Position numbers and translations under genes: made by a program
The notes under the pieces: generated by a model
The model's database searches: none
What the model was told of the DNA's origin: nothing
Seen by the model: only the letters and a program-made list of their open reading frames with translations
NCBI RefSeq assembly: GCF_003970385.1
Contig: NZ_RXZH01000001.1
Span: 248,001 to 312,000 of the forward strand
Direction of reading: 5' to 3'
DNA length: 64,000 nt
Source: Vibrio aquaticus
Lineage (GTDB): Bacteria > Pseudomonadota > Gammaproteobacteria > Enterobacterales > Vibrionaceae
In this document: piece after piece, positions 56,645 through 64,000 of the stretch
Layout: each line of letters starts with the position of its first letter
Numbering within the stretch: the stretch's first letter is position 1

Positions 56645-57676
56645 CTATTCCCAATCAAGGATAACTTTGCCTGACATCCCGCCACGCATGGTGTCGAAGC
56701 CTTTTTGGAAGTCATCAACCTTGAAGTGGTGAGTGATAATTGGCGTTAGATCTAGACCTGATTGAATCAAGCTAGCCATCTTATACCACGTCTCAAACAT
56801 CTCACGGCCGTAGATGCCTTTGATAACCAAACCTTTAAAGATTACTTGGTTCCAGTCTACCGCCATGTCTGATGGCGGAATACCGAGTAGAGAGATCTTA
56901 CCGCCGTGGTTCATGTTAGTTAGCATGCTGTTGAACGCTGAAGGTACGCCTGACATTTCAAGACCGACATCGAAGCCTTCTGTCATGCCGAGATCAGACA
57001 TGACGTCTTCTAGCTTCTCTTCCATTACGTTTACAGCTCGTGTAACACCCATCTTCTTAGCAAGCTCTAGACGGTATTCGTTTACGTCTGTGATGACTAC
57101 GTGACGAGCGCCAACGTGTTTAGCGACAGCCGCCGCCATGATACCGATTGGGCCAGCGCCTGTGATTAGCACGTCTTCACCTACTAGGTCGAAAGAAAGC
57201 GCTGTGTGTACAGCGTTACCAAACGGGTCAAAGATAGACGCTAGATCGTCAGAGATTTCTGCTGGGATCTTAAACGCATTGAACGCAGGGATAACAAGAT
57301 ACTCAGAGAACGCACCCGTGCGGTTTACGCCAACACCTGTTGTGTTACGACAAAGGTGAGTACGGCCGCCACGGCAGTTACGACAGTGACCACAAGTGAT
57401 GTGACCTTCACCAGATACGCGGTCACCAATCTCAAAACCGCGAACTTCTTGGCCCATACCAACCACTTCACCCACGTATTCGTGACCTACAACCATAGGT
57501 ACTGGAATCGTCTTTTGTGACCATTCGTCCCAGTTGTAGATGTGTACATCAGTACCACAGATCGCGGTTTTCTTGATCTTGATAAGAAGATCGTTGTGGC
57601 CAACTTCCGGTTTCTCAACCTCAGTCATCCAGATGCCTTCTTCAGGCTTTAGCTTCGAAAGTGCTTTGATTTTCAT
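56645..57676 (-). CDS. tdh: L-threonine 3-dehydrogenase
   Basis: A 343-residue zinc alcohol dehydrogenase-family enzyme that oxidises threonine to 2-amino-3-ketobutyrate with NAD+. The catalytic zinc site is in [15 protein letters not shown] and VVGHEYVG. The structural zinc is in [18 protein letters not shown], with four Cys. The Rossmann motif is [20 protein letters not shown]. The product is passed to Kbl, encoded just upstream in the same operon. Ribosome binding site AGGTAA. A GC-rich hairpin lies in the intercistronic gap. Confidence 0.97.
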   Translation of the reverse strand: MKIKALSKLKPEEGIWMTEVEKPEVGHNDLLIKIKKTAICGTDVHIYNWDEWSQKTIPVPMVVGHEYVGEVVGMGQEVRGFEIGDRVSGEGHITCGHCRNCRGGRTHLCRNTTGVGVNRTGAFSEYLVIPAFNAFKIPAEISDDLASIFDPFGNAVHTALSFDLVGEDVLITGAGPIGIMAAAVAKHVGARHVVITDVNEYRLELAKKMGVTRAVNVMEEKLEDVMSDLGMTEGFDVGLEMSGVPSAFNSMLTNMNHGGKISLLGIPPSDMAVDWNQVIFKGLVIKGIYGREMFETWYKMASLIQSGLDLTPIITHHFKVDDFQKGFDTMRGGMSGKVILDWE

Positions 57677-57693
57677 ATTGTTACCTAATTCAT

Positions 57694-57714
57694 CTCGCCC
57701 ACCGTTCGGGCGAG
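57694..57714 (-). other. Intercistronic GC hairpin between kbl and tdh
   Basis: Seven-base perfect stem CTCGCCC / GGGCGAG with a seven-base loop, just before the tdh ribosome binding site and without a T run, so not a terminator. It could stabilise or separate the two messages. Confidence 0.45.
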
Positions 57715-57756
57715 AATCAAAAATTCTGTGTTATCTGTTTTCGTCTATTGCGAAAA

Positions 57757-58950
57757 TTAAATGATGCCCATGTCTTTACCAACAGCGATGAACGCATCGA
57801 TAGCACGGTCTAGTTGCTCACGTGAATGCGCAGCAGACATCTGCGTACGGATACGCGCTTGACCTTTTGGTACAACTGGGAACGAGAAGCCTACTACATA
57901 GATGCCTTTCTCAAGTGCGCGCTCAGCAAACTCAGCGGCTACTTTGGCATCACCAAGCATGATTGGGATGATTGCGTGGTCTGCGCCGCCCATTGTGAAA
58001 CCTGCACCTTCCATACGAGTGCGGAAATGAGCAGAGTTTTCCCATAGACGATCACGAAGCTCACCGCTCTCTTTAAGAAGATCTAGAACGCGGATTGAAG
58101 CGTTAACGATCGCAGGAGCAACAGAGTTAGAGAATAGGTATGGGCGAGAACGCTGACGTAGCCAGTCGATCACTTCTTTCTTACCAGACGTGTAACCGCC
58201 TGATGCGCCGCCCATTGCTTTACCTAGCGTACCTGTGATGATGTCGATACGGTCTACAACATTGTGGAACTCGTGCGTACCAGCGCCAGTTTTACCCATA
58301 AAGCCAACCGCGTGCGAGTCATCAACCATAGTCAATGCGCCGTACTTATCAGCTAAATCACAGATAGCAGGAAGGTTTGCAACCACACCGTCCATTGAGA
58401 ACACACCGTCAGTTACGATAAGAATGTGGCGAGCACCTGCTTCTTTCGCTGCGATAAGTTGCTGCTCTAGCTCTTCCATGTTGTTGTTTGCATAACGGAA
58501 GCGCATCGCTTTACAAAGACGAACACCATCAATGATTGAAGCGTGGTTTAGCGCGTCAGAGATGATTGCATCTTCTTTACCTAAGATTGTTTCAAATAGG
58601 CCCGCGTTTGCATCAAAACATGAGGTGTAAAGAATCGTGTCTTCTTTACCAAGGAATGTTGAAAGCTTGTCTTCTAGCTCTTTGTGGATGTCTTGAGTAC
58701 CACAGATAAAGCGTACAGACGCCATACCAAAGCCGTGCTCATCCATACCTGCTTTACCCGCTTCAATAAGCTCTGGGTGGTTAGCTAGGCCAAGGTAGTT
58801 GTTCGCACAGAAGTTCAGTACTTCTTCGCCTGTTGAAATTTTTACAGCCGCTTGCTGCTGAGACGTAATCACACGCTCTGATTTGTAAAGACCTTCAGAC
58901 TTTACTTCTTCAATTTGGTTTTGGATCTGTTGGTAGAATGCAGAAGACAT
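57757..58950 (-). CDS. kbl: Glycine C-acetyltransferase (2-amino-3-ketobutyrate CoA ligase)
   Basis: A 397-residue PLP enzyme of the alpha-oxoamine synthase family, which splits 2-amino-3-ketobutyrate with CoA into glycine and acetyl-CoA. It shows [30 protein letters not shown], the PLP-aspartate segment [12 protein letters not shown] and the Schiff-base Lys in [14 protein letters not shown]. First gene of the kbl-tdh operon. Ribosome binding site AGGAAGGA. In E. coli the operon responds to Lrp and leucine; I cannot identify an Lrp site here. Confidence 0.97.
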   Translation of the reverse strand: MSSAFYQQIQNQIEEVKSEGLYKSERVITSQQQAAVKISTGEEVLNFCANNYLGLANHPELIEAGKAGMDEHGFGMASVRFICGTQDIHKELEDKLSTFLGKEDTILYTSCFDANAGLFETILGKEDAIISDALNHASIIDGVRLCKAMRFRYANNNMEELEQQLIAAKEAGARHILIVTDGVFSMDGVVANLPAICDLADKYGALTMVDDSHAVGFMGKTGAGTHEFHNVVDRIDIITGTLGKAMGGASGGYTSGKKEVIDWLRQRSRPYLFSNSVAPAIVNASIRVLDLLKESGELRDRLWENSAHFRTRMEGAGFTMGGADHAIIPIMLGDAKVAAEFAERALEKGIYVVGFSFPVVPKGQARIRTQMSAAHSREQLDRAIDAFIAVGKDMGII

Positions 58951-59282
58951 TTCAAATTCCTTCCTAGTTATTATTTGCCGGCGACTTGCCTACATGGTTT
59001 TCAGTGTAGACCTGAAGGCATTTATACGATGGCGTAAGTGTAATTCAAGCGCACCAAATCCATAATCCTCGCTCTCGGAAAAACATTCATGACTCACAGG
59101 CACAAATAATGACATTTAATGACCAATATCACATATCTTTATCGATTAGCTCAGTAGAATGACCGTTGGTTGGATGAAATAGTAAAAGAATAGAGAACGT
59201 ATTTTGTCGGAGGCAGGATTGCTGTATCAAATTTGGTGGCAACAGGATCTGAGCCACCGCTTAACTTTTTAACTTCATAGTA
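58951..59282. other. Intergenic region upstream of kbl
   Basis: About 330 bases with no gene I can support. It contains the kbl promoter region (AT-rich around 59100-59150) and a GGTGGC/GCCACC dyad (59235-59258) near the 3' end of the 41-residue gene, which lacks a T run. Confidence 0.5.
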
Positions 59283-59408
59283 TTAGTGGCTTGAATTGTT
59301 TGTATCGACCATCAGTGTCACAGCGGAGAACGCAAATACACCCAGTGCGGCATACAGAATGTGTTCAAGCATAGACCATAAATCGAGTAACATTGTCGCT
59401 TGCTGCAT
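59283..59408 (-). CDS. Single-pass small membrane protein, 41 aa
   Basis: Translates as MQQATMLLDLWSMLEHILYA followed by ALGVFAFSAVTLMVDTNNSSH. One membrane helix covers about residues 15-34, with a polar Ser/Asn-rich tail. A consensus AAGGAG ribosome binding site lies five bases before the ATG, which makes expression very likely. It is divergent from a LysR-type regulator gene 118 bases away and may be its target. No family recognised. Small single-span proteins often tune a larger transporter or sensor; the partner here is unknown. Confidence 0.68.
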   Translation of the reverse strand: MQQATMLLDLWSMLEHILYAALGVFAFSAVTLMVDTNNSSH

Positions 59409-59526
59409 AAGGGCTCCTTCGTTGATTGCGGCTGACAGAACAAAACATACAGTACACCACACTCATATAATGAGATCTTAGTCCCATAAACTTGTTATTA
59501 ACAAATATTTCAATAAAACAACAGTT

Positions 59527-60438
59527 ATGAAAAACACCAAGTTAATCGCGCTACTGCCTGATCTAGCAAGCTTTATTTTGATCGTCGATGAGGGAAGCTT
59601 TACTGCAGCAGCTAAGCAACTCAACGTCACGCCATCTGCTTTGAGTAAGCTCGTCACACGTTTAGAGTCTTCCTTATCAGTCAAACTGTTTGAACGTACA
59701 ACCCGCAAACTGATCATCACTCGAGCTGGTCAACAGGTTTACGATCAAGCAATGGTGATGGTCAATGCAGCCAAACAGGCTGTCGAGCTTTCAACCACAG
59801 CCCACCAAGAAATGTCAGGAGCATTGACAGTTGCTGCCCCAGAAGCCTTTTTAAACTCAGTATTACAGCCACACGTTGTCCCGTTCTTGCAAAAGTATCC
59901 AGAGATACAGCTCAAACTGCGTGTTGCAGATGGGGAGATTGACCTGATTCGTGACGGCATTGATATCGCCTTTAAACTGACAGACAAACCCGATGAAAAT
60001 TTAGTACTTAGAGAAGTGAGCAAAACCAACCTAGTGTTGTGTGCAAGCCCAGATTACATTGCCAAACGAGGCATGCCGACTCACCCTACTCAGCTTGAGG
60101 GTCACGACTGTTTATACTTAGCTGAAAATGACAGTGACCATATCTGGGACTTCTTTAAAGAAGATGAATACCACTCAGTACCTGTCACTGGTCGCTACGC
60201 CGTTAACCACTCGCAAATGCGATTGAATGGCGTTAAAAATGGCTTAGGGATTGGTATTTTCCATGACTTTGTTATCGCTGATGCCATTGAACAAAACCAA
60301 GTAGTACCAGTATTAGAAGATTGGACGATTAAAAGTAATTACCACGGCGCAATTGCGATGCAATACCCTCAAACTAAGTACATGCCTGCAAGACTGCGTG
60401 GGTTTATTGATTACATTACGGAGCAGTTTTCCTCTTAA
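59527..60438 (+). CDS. LysR-family transcriptional regulator
   Basis: A 303-residue regulator. The N-terminal winged helix-turn-helix reads LPDLASFILIVDEGSFTAAAKQLNVTPSALSKLVTRLESSLSVKLFERTTRKL, and a periplasmic-binding-like effector domain follows (about 95-300; GALTVAAPEAFLNSVLQPHV, LVLCASPDYIAKRG). Such proteins usually act on the divergent gene and on themselves; here the divergent gene is the 41-residue membrane protein. The effector is not predictable. The CrgA/PtrB-like subgroup is suggested by the DGIDIAFKL segment. No strong ribosome binding site. Confidence 0.93.
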   Translation: MKNTKLIALLPDLASFILIVDEGSFTAAAKQLNVTPSALSKLVTRLESSLSVKLFERTTRKLIITRAGQQVYDQAMVMVNAAKQAVELSTTAHQEMSGALTVAAPEAFLNSVLQPHVVPFLQKYPEIQLKLRVADGEIDLIRDGIDIAFKLTDKPDENLVLREVSKTNLVLCASPDYIAKRGMPTHPTQLEGHDCLYLAENDSDHIWDFFKEDEYHSVPVTGRYAVNHSQMRLNGVKNGLGIGIFHDFVIADAIEQNQVVPVLEDWTIKSNYHGAIAMQYPQTKYMPARLRGFIDYITEQFSS

Positions 60439-60445
60439 AGCGGGA

Positions 60446-60477
60446 TCAAAAAAGCCCAGAGCAAACACTCTGGGCTT
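60446..60477 (-). terminator. Terminator of the nucleoside transporter gene
   Basis: Stem AAGCCCAGAG / CTCTGGGCTT (60452-60477), with a run of T on the minus strand (read as TTTTTTGA after the stem). It lies between convergent LysR and transporter genes and mainly serves the minus strand. Confidence 0.88.
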
Positions 60478-60495
60478 AGTCATTCTAAAGAGCCG

Positions 60496-61704
60496 TTACA
60501 GCAAGATGAAGATACCCGCTAGACATGCACTCATCAAGTTTGCAAGTGTACCCGCGATGACCGCTTTGATACCTAGGTTTGCAACTTCTGAGCGGCGCTC
60601 TGGTGCAATAACACCGATAGAACCAAGTTGAATCGCGATAGACCCGATGTTTGCAAAACCACATAGTGCAAATGTTACGATTACCTGAGTGTGCTCTGAT
60701 AGCAACGCTTTGTGTTCAACAAAGTCGATAAAGGCAACAAACTCATTCATTACCACTTTCTGGCCAATGTAAGAACCCGCCATCAACACTTCATTTGAAG
60801 GAACACCAATCACCCAAGCCAGTGGTGAGAACAGATAACCAAATAGCGCTTGCAGTGTAATGCCGCTAAAGCCTACCACTTCGCCCAAGCTTTCTAGGCC
60901 AGTGTTCACCATAGCGATAACACTCACGAAAGCAATCAGCATAGTGCCCACAGCTACCGCGACTTTCATGCCGTTCATAGCACCACTTGCTAAAGCGTCA
61001 ATCACGTTGCTTTCTTGCGCCTGGTCCATTTCAACTTCAGATTGGTCAATAGGAGTCTCACGTTCAGGAACAATGATCTTCGCCATCATTAAGCTGCCTG
61101 GTGCCGCCATGAAGCTCGCCGCAATAAGGTACTTAAGCTCTACACCAAGACCGGCATAACCACCCAAGACACTACCGGCAACAGAGGCCATGCCTCCAGC
61201 CATAACAGCGAACAGTTCAGAGCGAGTCATTCGAGAAAGGAAAGGACGAACAAGAAGTGGAGACTCGCCTTGAGAAAGAAAGATATTACCCGTTGCAACC
61301 AACGATTCAGCTTTACTTGTGCCTAGGAATTTTTGGATGCCGCCACCGATAAACTCGATCACTTTTTGCATGATGCCTAGGTAGTAAAGCGCCGAGATAA
61401 GAGCACTAAAGAAGATGATGATAGGGAGAACGCGAACGGCAAAGATAAAGCCAGTACTAGCGAGATCACCAAATAGGAATTTGATCCCTTCGTCAGCAAA
61501 GCCCAACAGACTTGAAACACCACCGCTGAGTGATGTTAGTGCAGCTTGACCCAATGGGAAATATAGCACCAACGCTGCGAAACCAACTTGAAGTAGCAGT
61601 GCGCGTGACACCGTCTTCCAGTTGATTGATTTACGACTTTCAGACAGCAATACCGCACACAACAATAAAGTGGCGACACCGATCAAGCCAAATAATACAT
61701 TCAT
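60496..61704 (-). CDS. nupC: CNT-family nucleoside transporter, NupC-like
   Basis: A 402-residue concentrative nucleoside transporter with about ten membrane segments and two re-entrant hairpins. It aligns with V. cholerae vcCNT: FRVLPIIIFFSALISALYYLG, FLSQGESPLLVRPFL (hairpin 1), GVPSNEVLMAGSYIG and MNEFVAF (substrate and cation sites) and ALCGFANIGSIAIQLGSIG. In hairpin 1 the usual GQTEAP reads SQGESP, so substrate selectivity may differ. It would import nucleosides released by the periplasmic nucleotidase for Gsk. Single gene with a terminator behind it and a 520-base upstream gap. Confidence 0.92.
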   Translation of the reverse strand: MNVLFGLIGVATLLLCAVLLSESRKSINWKTVSRALLLQVGFAALVLYFPLGQAALTSLSGGVSSLLGFADEGIKFLFGDLASTGFIFAVRVLPIIIFFSALISALYYLGIMQKVIEFIGGGIQKFLGTSKAESLVATGNIFLSQGESPLLVRPFLSRMTRSELFAVMAGGMASVAGSVLGGYAGLGVELKYLIAASFMAAPGSLMMAKIIVPERETPIDQSEVEMDQAQESNVIDALASGAMNGMKVAVAVGTMLIAFVSVIAMVNTGLESLGEVVGFSGITLQALFGYLFSPLAWVIGVPSNEVLMAGSYIGQKVVMNEFVAFIDFVEHKALLSEHTQVIVTFALCGFANIGSIAIQLGSIGVIAPERRSEVANLGIKAVIAGTLANLMSACLAGIFILL

Positions 61705-62222
61705 TAAAATTTACCTCTACAAGCATTGAATTGGTAGCTGGTCCTGTCCTTGGGGTCATTCACCATTCCGTGTGACGGCTTGTATTGGTAGAGCGAACAC
61801 TCTCAACCGGGCGGAAAGTATAGCGCCACAAACGAGATATTCATCACATTTTTCGACGCAAACGTTCAAGCGCTCACGATGTAATCGATATCACTGTTTT
61901 CTTGAGGTTTGCACCTAATTAGCCAAAAGATGTTTTGGCCTGATATAAGACAAATGTTGTTTGGAGCAGAATCACATTTTTGCTGCTTAAGTCTAAAAAA
62001 CACTCACGGATAGTGGCAAAAGCATCAATAGAATCTAACTTTAGTAAGTAAGTTGAACAAGCAATCTCTAGTTCTCTAAACAACGTCATGGCTAACCTAG
62101 CATCCATAACTATAAGTTTCCCCACCCGTTTCGATGGGTGGGGATTTTTTTAACGATGAATATGGCAAACTTTGCTTAAGTCGTTAGAATACCTGCCCAA
62201 CTTATTGACTCTGAGAAAACCG
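61705..62222. other. Intergenic region with orphan terminator
   Basis: About 520 bases with divergent flanking genes. I can support no protein gene in it. It contains a minus-strand -10-like TATACT (61817-61822), suitable for the transporter gene, and a strong plus-strand terminator (62120-62152) that is not preceded by any plus-strand gene. A minus-strand frame (61919-62107) is weak. Confidence 0.5.
62120..62152 (+). terminator. Strong plus-strand terminator without a preceding gene
   Basis: Eight-base GC stem CCCCACCC / GGGTGGGG (62120-62127 and 62136-62143), followed by A and eight T. On the minus strand no T run follows. It would end a small RNA or act as a leader attenuator for the gene starting at 62223. 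Confidence 0.8.
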
Positions 62223-62666
62223 ATGCAACTTGATTACACTTATCAATCGCTGTCCACCATGCCACGTGAAGAACTTGAAGAATTGAGCCTTCGTATGATC
62301 CATCGCTTGGTGCCTGAAGAGTCAATGACTGAGCTGTTTACCTTTGAGCAAAGTGAAACCGAAGATGAAGATAAGCTCCAAGAAGCCCAGTTCGATGCAA
62401 TGCTACGCATGAATGCCATAGCGCTCAGCGAACTGCCTGCTCTCTTCGAAGAATCAGAAAACAAAGAGCAAAACATCACTCGTATGCAACGTCTGCTTCT
62501 GTGGCATTTCTACACAGTTTCGTTCCATTTAGAACGTGCCATCCCGCTAGAGACACACTGCAACCACGTCGAGATCATCGTAAAGCAAAGCCCTCAGAAC
62601 GCATTAGAATGGGTAACAACGCTGACCGACCTTCTGCGCCAATACGCGCAAATCGCTCAGGCGTAA
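62223..62666 (+). CDS. Conserved-type hypothetical protein, 147 aa
   Basis: A soluble acidic protein (MQLDYTYQSLSTMPREELEE...), mostly helical, with no signal peptide. I chose the ATG at 62223, preceded by GAGAAA; the frame is open to 62172, but that start has no support. No domain recognised. The leader of about 70 bases between an upstream terminator and the start may be part of its control. Confidence 0.7.
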   Translation: MQLDYTYQSLSTMPREELEELSLRMIHRLVPEESMTELFTFEQSETEDEDKLQEAQFDAMLRMNAIALSELPALFEESENKEQNITRMQRLLLWHFYTVSFHLERAIPLETHCNHVEIIVKQSPQNALEWVTTLTDLLRQYAQIAQA

Positions 62667-62808
62667 TTGCTCGGCTATTGAATACCACAATGCCAACTAC
62701 TCCAGCGGTTGGCATTGTAAATGGCCCATAGTGGCTCGCTTACCTATTGACCCACGTAATCATTCAGCGTCATACTGAACCACTCAGTCACATTATGTTG
62801 TAGTTACG

Positions 62809-63732
62809 TTGCGTTTCCTTATCCTTTCTATTGCCCTTTTAGGCTCTACCGCGTACGCCGAAGACAATGAGGTCGATTACTCTTCCTGCCACAGTCAGCC
62901 TGACAGCGCAGAGATCCTCGATTCTGCTTATCACTATGTAAATAGCCGCTTTTGTCAGCCTGCGATTTGGTTTGATAACTTCTTTGTCGATGAACGTATT
63001 GATGAAGATGCCAACGCGGGTAGTTTAGTTCGCTGGCGTAATGACTTTTCGTATGTCGAAGGAAAAGGTTACCAATACAAAACACGTTTTAAAGCGCGCT
63101 TTCATTTACCCAAAGTTAATAAACGCATCAAACTGGTCTTTGAGTCGGATGATGAGAGTGACTTGCTCGATCTGTTTCCTAAAAATGGCGAAGATGCAGA
63201 GAACACCCTCGCCCTTCGCTATGACTGGCTCAATAATGAACGCACCAGTTTCAACATAAAACTGACGGCTCACCCAGGTGCTGAGGCGCGTTTACGTTAT
63301 ACCTATCCAATCAACGACGATCTCATCTTTCGAGCGACGCAGAAGATCTATCAGAAAAAACGACTAACGGGTGAATCAACAGAACTTGACCTCGATTACT
63401 CTCTGAGTCCGGAGTTCTTATTGCGTTGGAATAACTTTGCGACCTATGAAGATGATATTAAAGGCTGGGAGCTGGGCACTGGTGTAACGCTTTACCACCA
63501 TCTTACCGAAAAACAAGCGATCAACTATCGTTTAAGCACCACAGGTACTAATCGCCCATTCCACTATATTTCGAATACCCATGCGTCAATGACATACCGC
63601 GAGAACATACTCAGGCCTTGGTTCTATTATGAGTTCACACCTGAATACAATTGGTCAAGAGAGCCTGAGACTAGTCGAGAAGGTGAGTTTAAGGCAACAA
63701 TCCGATTAGAGATCCTATTCCACAATATTTAA
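62809..63732 (+). CDS. Probable outer membrane/periplasmic beta-strand protein, unknown
   Basis: A 307-residue exported protein with the signal peptide MRFLILSIALLGSTAYA. Long stretches of alternating polar/aromatic residues follow (WRNDFSYVEGKGYQYKTRFKARFHLP, WFYYEFTPEYNWS), ending in LEILFHNI, in keeping with an outer membrane barrel. Two cysteines lie near the mature N-terminus. The start is TTG (an upstream in-frame ATG is cut off by a stop codon), with no clear ribosome binding site. No family recognised. Confidence 0.7.
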   Translation: MRFLILSIALLGSTAYAEDNEVDYSSCHSQPDSAEILDSAYHYVNSRFCQPAIWFDNFFVDERIDEDANAGSLVRWRNDFSYVEGKGYQYKTRFKARFHLPKVNKRIKLVFESDDESDLLDLFPKNGEDAENTLALRYDWLNNERTSFNIKLTAHPGAEARLRYTYPINDDLIFRATQKIYQKKRLTGESTELDLDYSLSPEFLLRWNNFATYEDDIKGWELGTGVTLYHHLTEKQAINYRLSTTGTNRPFHYISNTHASMTYRENILRPWFYYEFTPEYNWSREPETSREGEFKATIRLEILFHNI

Positions 63733-63749
63733 GCTCCGATTAAAACAAA

Positions 63750-63776
63750 AGAGCCCCACCTAATTGGCAGGGCTCT
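63750..63776 (-). terminator. Terminator of dbpA
   Basis: Stem AGAGCCC / GGGCTCT. On the minus strand it is followed by TTTTGTTTT. It lies between the convergent 62809-63732 gene and dbpA. Confidence 0.8.
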
Positions 63777-63795
63777 AGCTTATTCTAGGCAGTGA

Positions 63796-64000
63796 TTATT
63801 TCATCACTCGGGCTTTAAAGTTACGCCCTTTCATTTTACCGGTTTGCAGTTGCTTAAGAGCCGGCTTAACAATGTCATGCTCAACCGCTACGTAAGAAAC
63901 CATCGCCAAAATATTGATCTTACCGATCTTCTTACCATCTAGGCCTGCTTGCTTCGTTAGTGCGCCCAAAATATCACCGGCACGAACTTTCTGCTTTTTG
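63796..64000 (-). CDS. dbpA: ATP-dependent RNA helicase DbpA, C-terminal fragment (partial)
   Basis: The last 67 codons of a gene that runs off the right edge. The sequence KVRAGDILGALTKQAGLDG.KIGKI ... VAVEHDIVKPALKQLQTGKMKGRNFKARVMK matches the RNA-binding C-terminal domain of DbpA (E. coli: IRPGDVLGALT, LDGADIGKI, QLQGGKIKGK). That domain binds 23S rRNA helix 92 and directs the helicase to the peptidyl transferase centre during 50S assembly. The helicase core is outside the window. Confidence 0.9.
   Translation of the reverse strand, partial: KKQKVRAGDILGALTKQAGLDGKKIGKINILAMVSYVAVEHDIVKPALKQLQTGKMKGRNFKARVMK

Noticed and set aside
61833..61848. CRP-like site (TGTGA half) upstream of the nucleoside transporter gene
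   Set aside because: The second half matches in only three of five bases, and the distance to the TATACT -10 does not suit a class I or II site.
62060..62105. Minus-strand similarity to the Qrr quorum-sensing small RNA core (TGACGTTGTT with TAGCC upstream)
   Set aside because: The match is short, spacing differs from Qrr, and no sigma-54 promoter (TGGCAC-N5-TTGC) lies upstream, so I take it as chance.
61919..62125. 68-codon minus-strand frame
   Set aside because: Its GTG start lies inside the strong plus-strand terminator, the internal ATG at 62107 has only a distant GGGG, and it has no family resemblance.

Overview
The window looks like a stretch of the second chromosome of a Vibrio. It carries luxP-luxQ (AI-2 quorum sensing), a class I HMG-CoA reductase of the kind known from Vibrio, gsk, kbl-tdh, a CNT nucleoside transporter, two RND efflux systems and a vps/cps-like exopolysaccharide locus. 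In V. cholerae, as I recall it, several of these genes (luxPQ, gsk, tdh, kbl, HMG-CoA reductase) lie on chromosome II. I cannot assign the species. I saw no tRNA, rRNA, CRISPR array, insertion sequence or prophage.

Layout. 1-4.7 kb: the 5' end of helD, yccS, two small unknown genes and the HMG-CoA reductase. 4.7-8.4 kb: luxPQ. 8.5-11.5 kb: a TraF-like outer membrane barrel, a GIY-YIG protein, YceH and two small proteins. 11.5-15.7 kb: an RND pump operon behind an operator-like array. 15.9-22 kb: a zinc-ribbon protein, two HAD phosphatases, creA, gsk and a chemoreceptor. 22-26.4 kb: a second RND operon. 26.5-34 kb: acetyltransferases, a desaturase under a probable FabR operator, an RhlE-like helicase, acpH, a 39-residue protein, tyrP and msrAB.

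34-50.7 kb is one minus-strand exopolysaccharide locus of 16 genes. It begins with a polyprenyl-phosphate sugar transferase, an outer membrane barrel, a short Wza-like protein and a Wzc-like tyrosine kinase, in the same order and of similar size to vpsL-M-N-O. A flippase, an ATP-grasp enzyme, four glycosyltransferases, a polymerase and an acetyltransferase follow. It ends with two unknown exported or membrane-anchored proteins, a second polymerase/ligase and a low-molecular-weight tyrosine phosphatase. Most internal genes overlap by a few bases, so the core is one transcription unit, but a terminator sits just before the last two genes. The flippase-to-polymerase part is visibly AT-rich, as expected of exchangeable polysaccharide genes.

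51-64 kb: a PNPOx-like protein, a LysE exporter, a periplasmic 5'-nucleotidase with a perfect CRP site, a transposase-like zinc-ribbon protein, kbl-tdh, a 41-residue membrane protein divergent from a LysR regulator, a nucleoside transporter, an orphan terminator, two unknown genes and the 3' end of dbpA.

The most useful unlisted signals are: a FabR-like operator inside the desaturase promoter; a CRP site placed for a class II promoter before the nucleotidase gene; a TyrR-like box touching the tyrP start codon; palindromes upstream of the exopolysaccharide operon; a strong plus-strand terminator with no gene before it; and small genes at 31018-31137 and 59283-59408.
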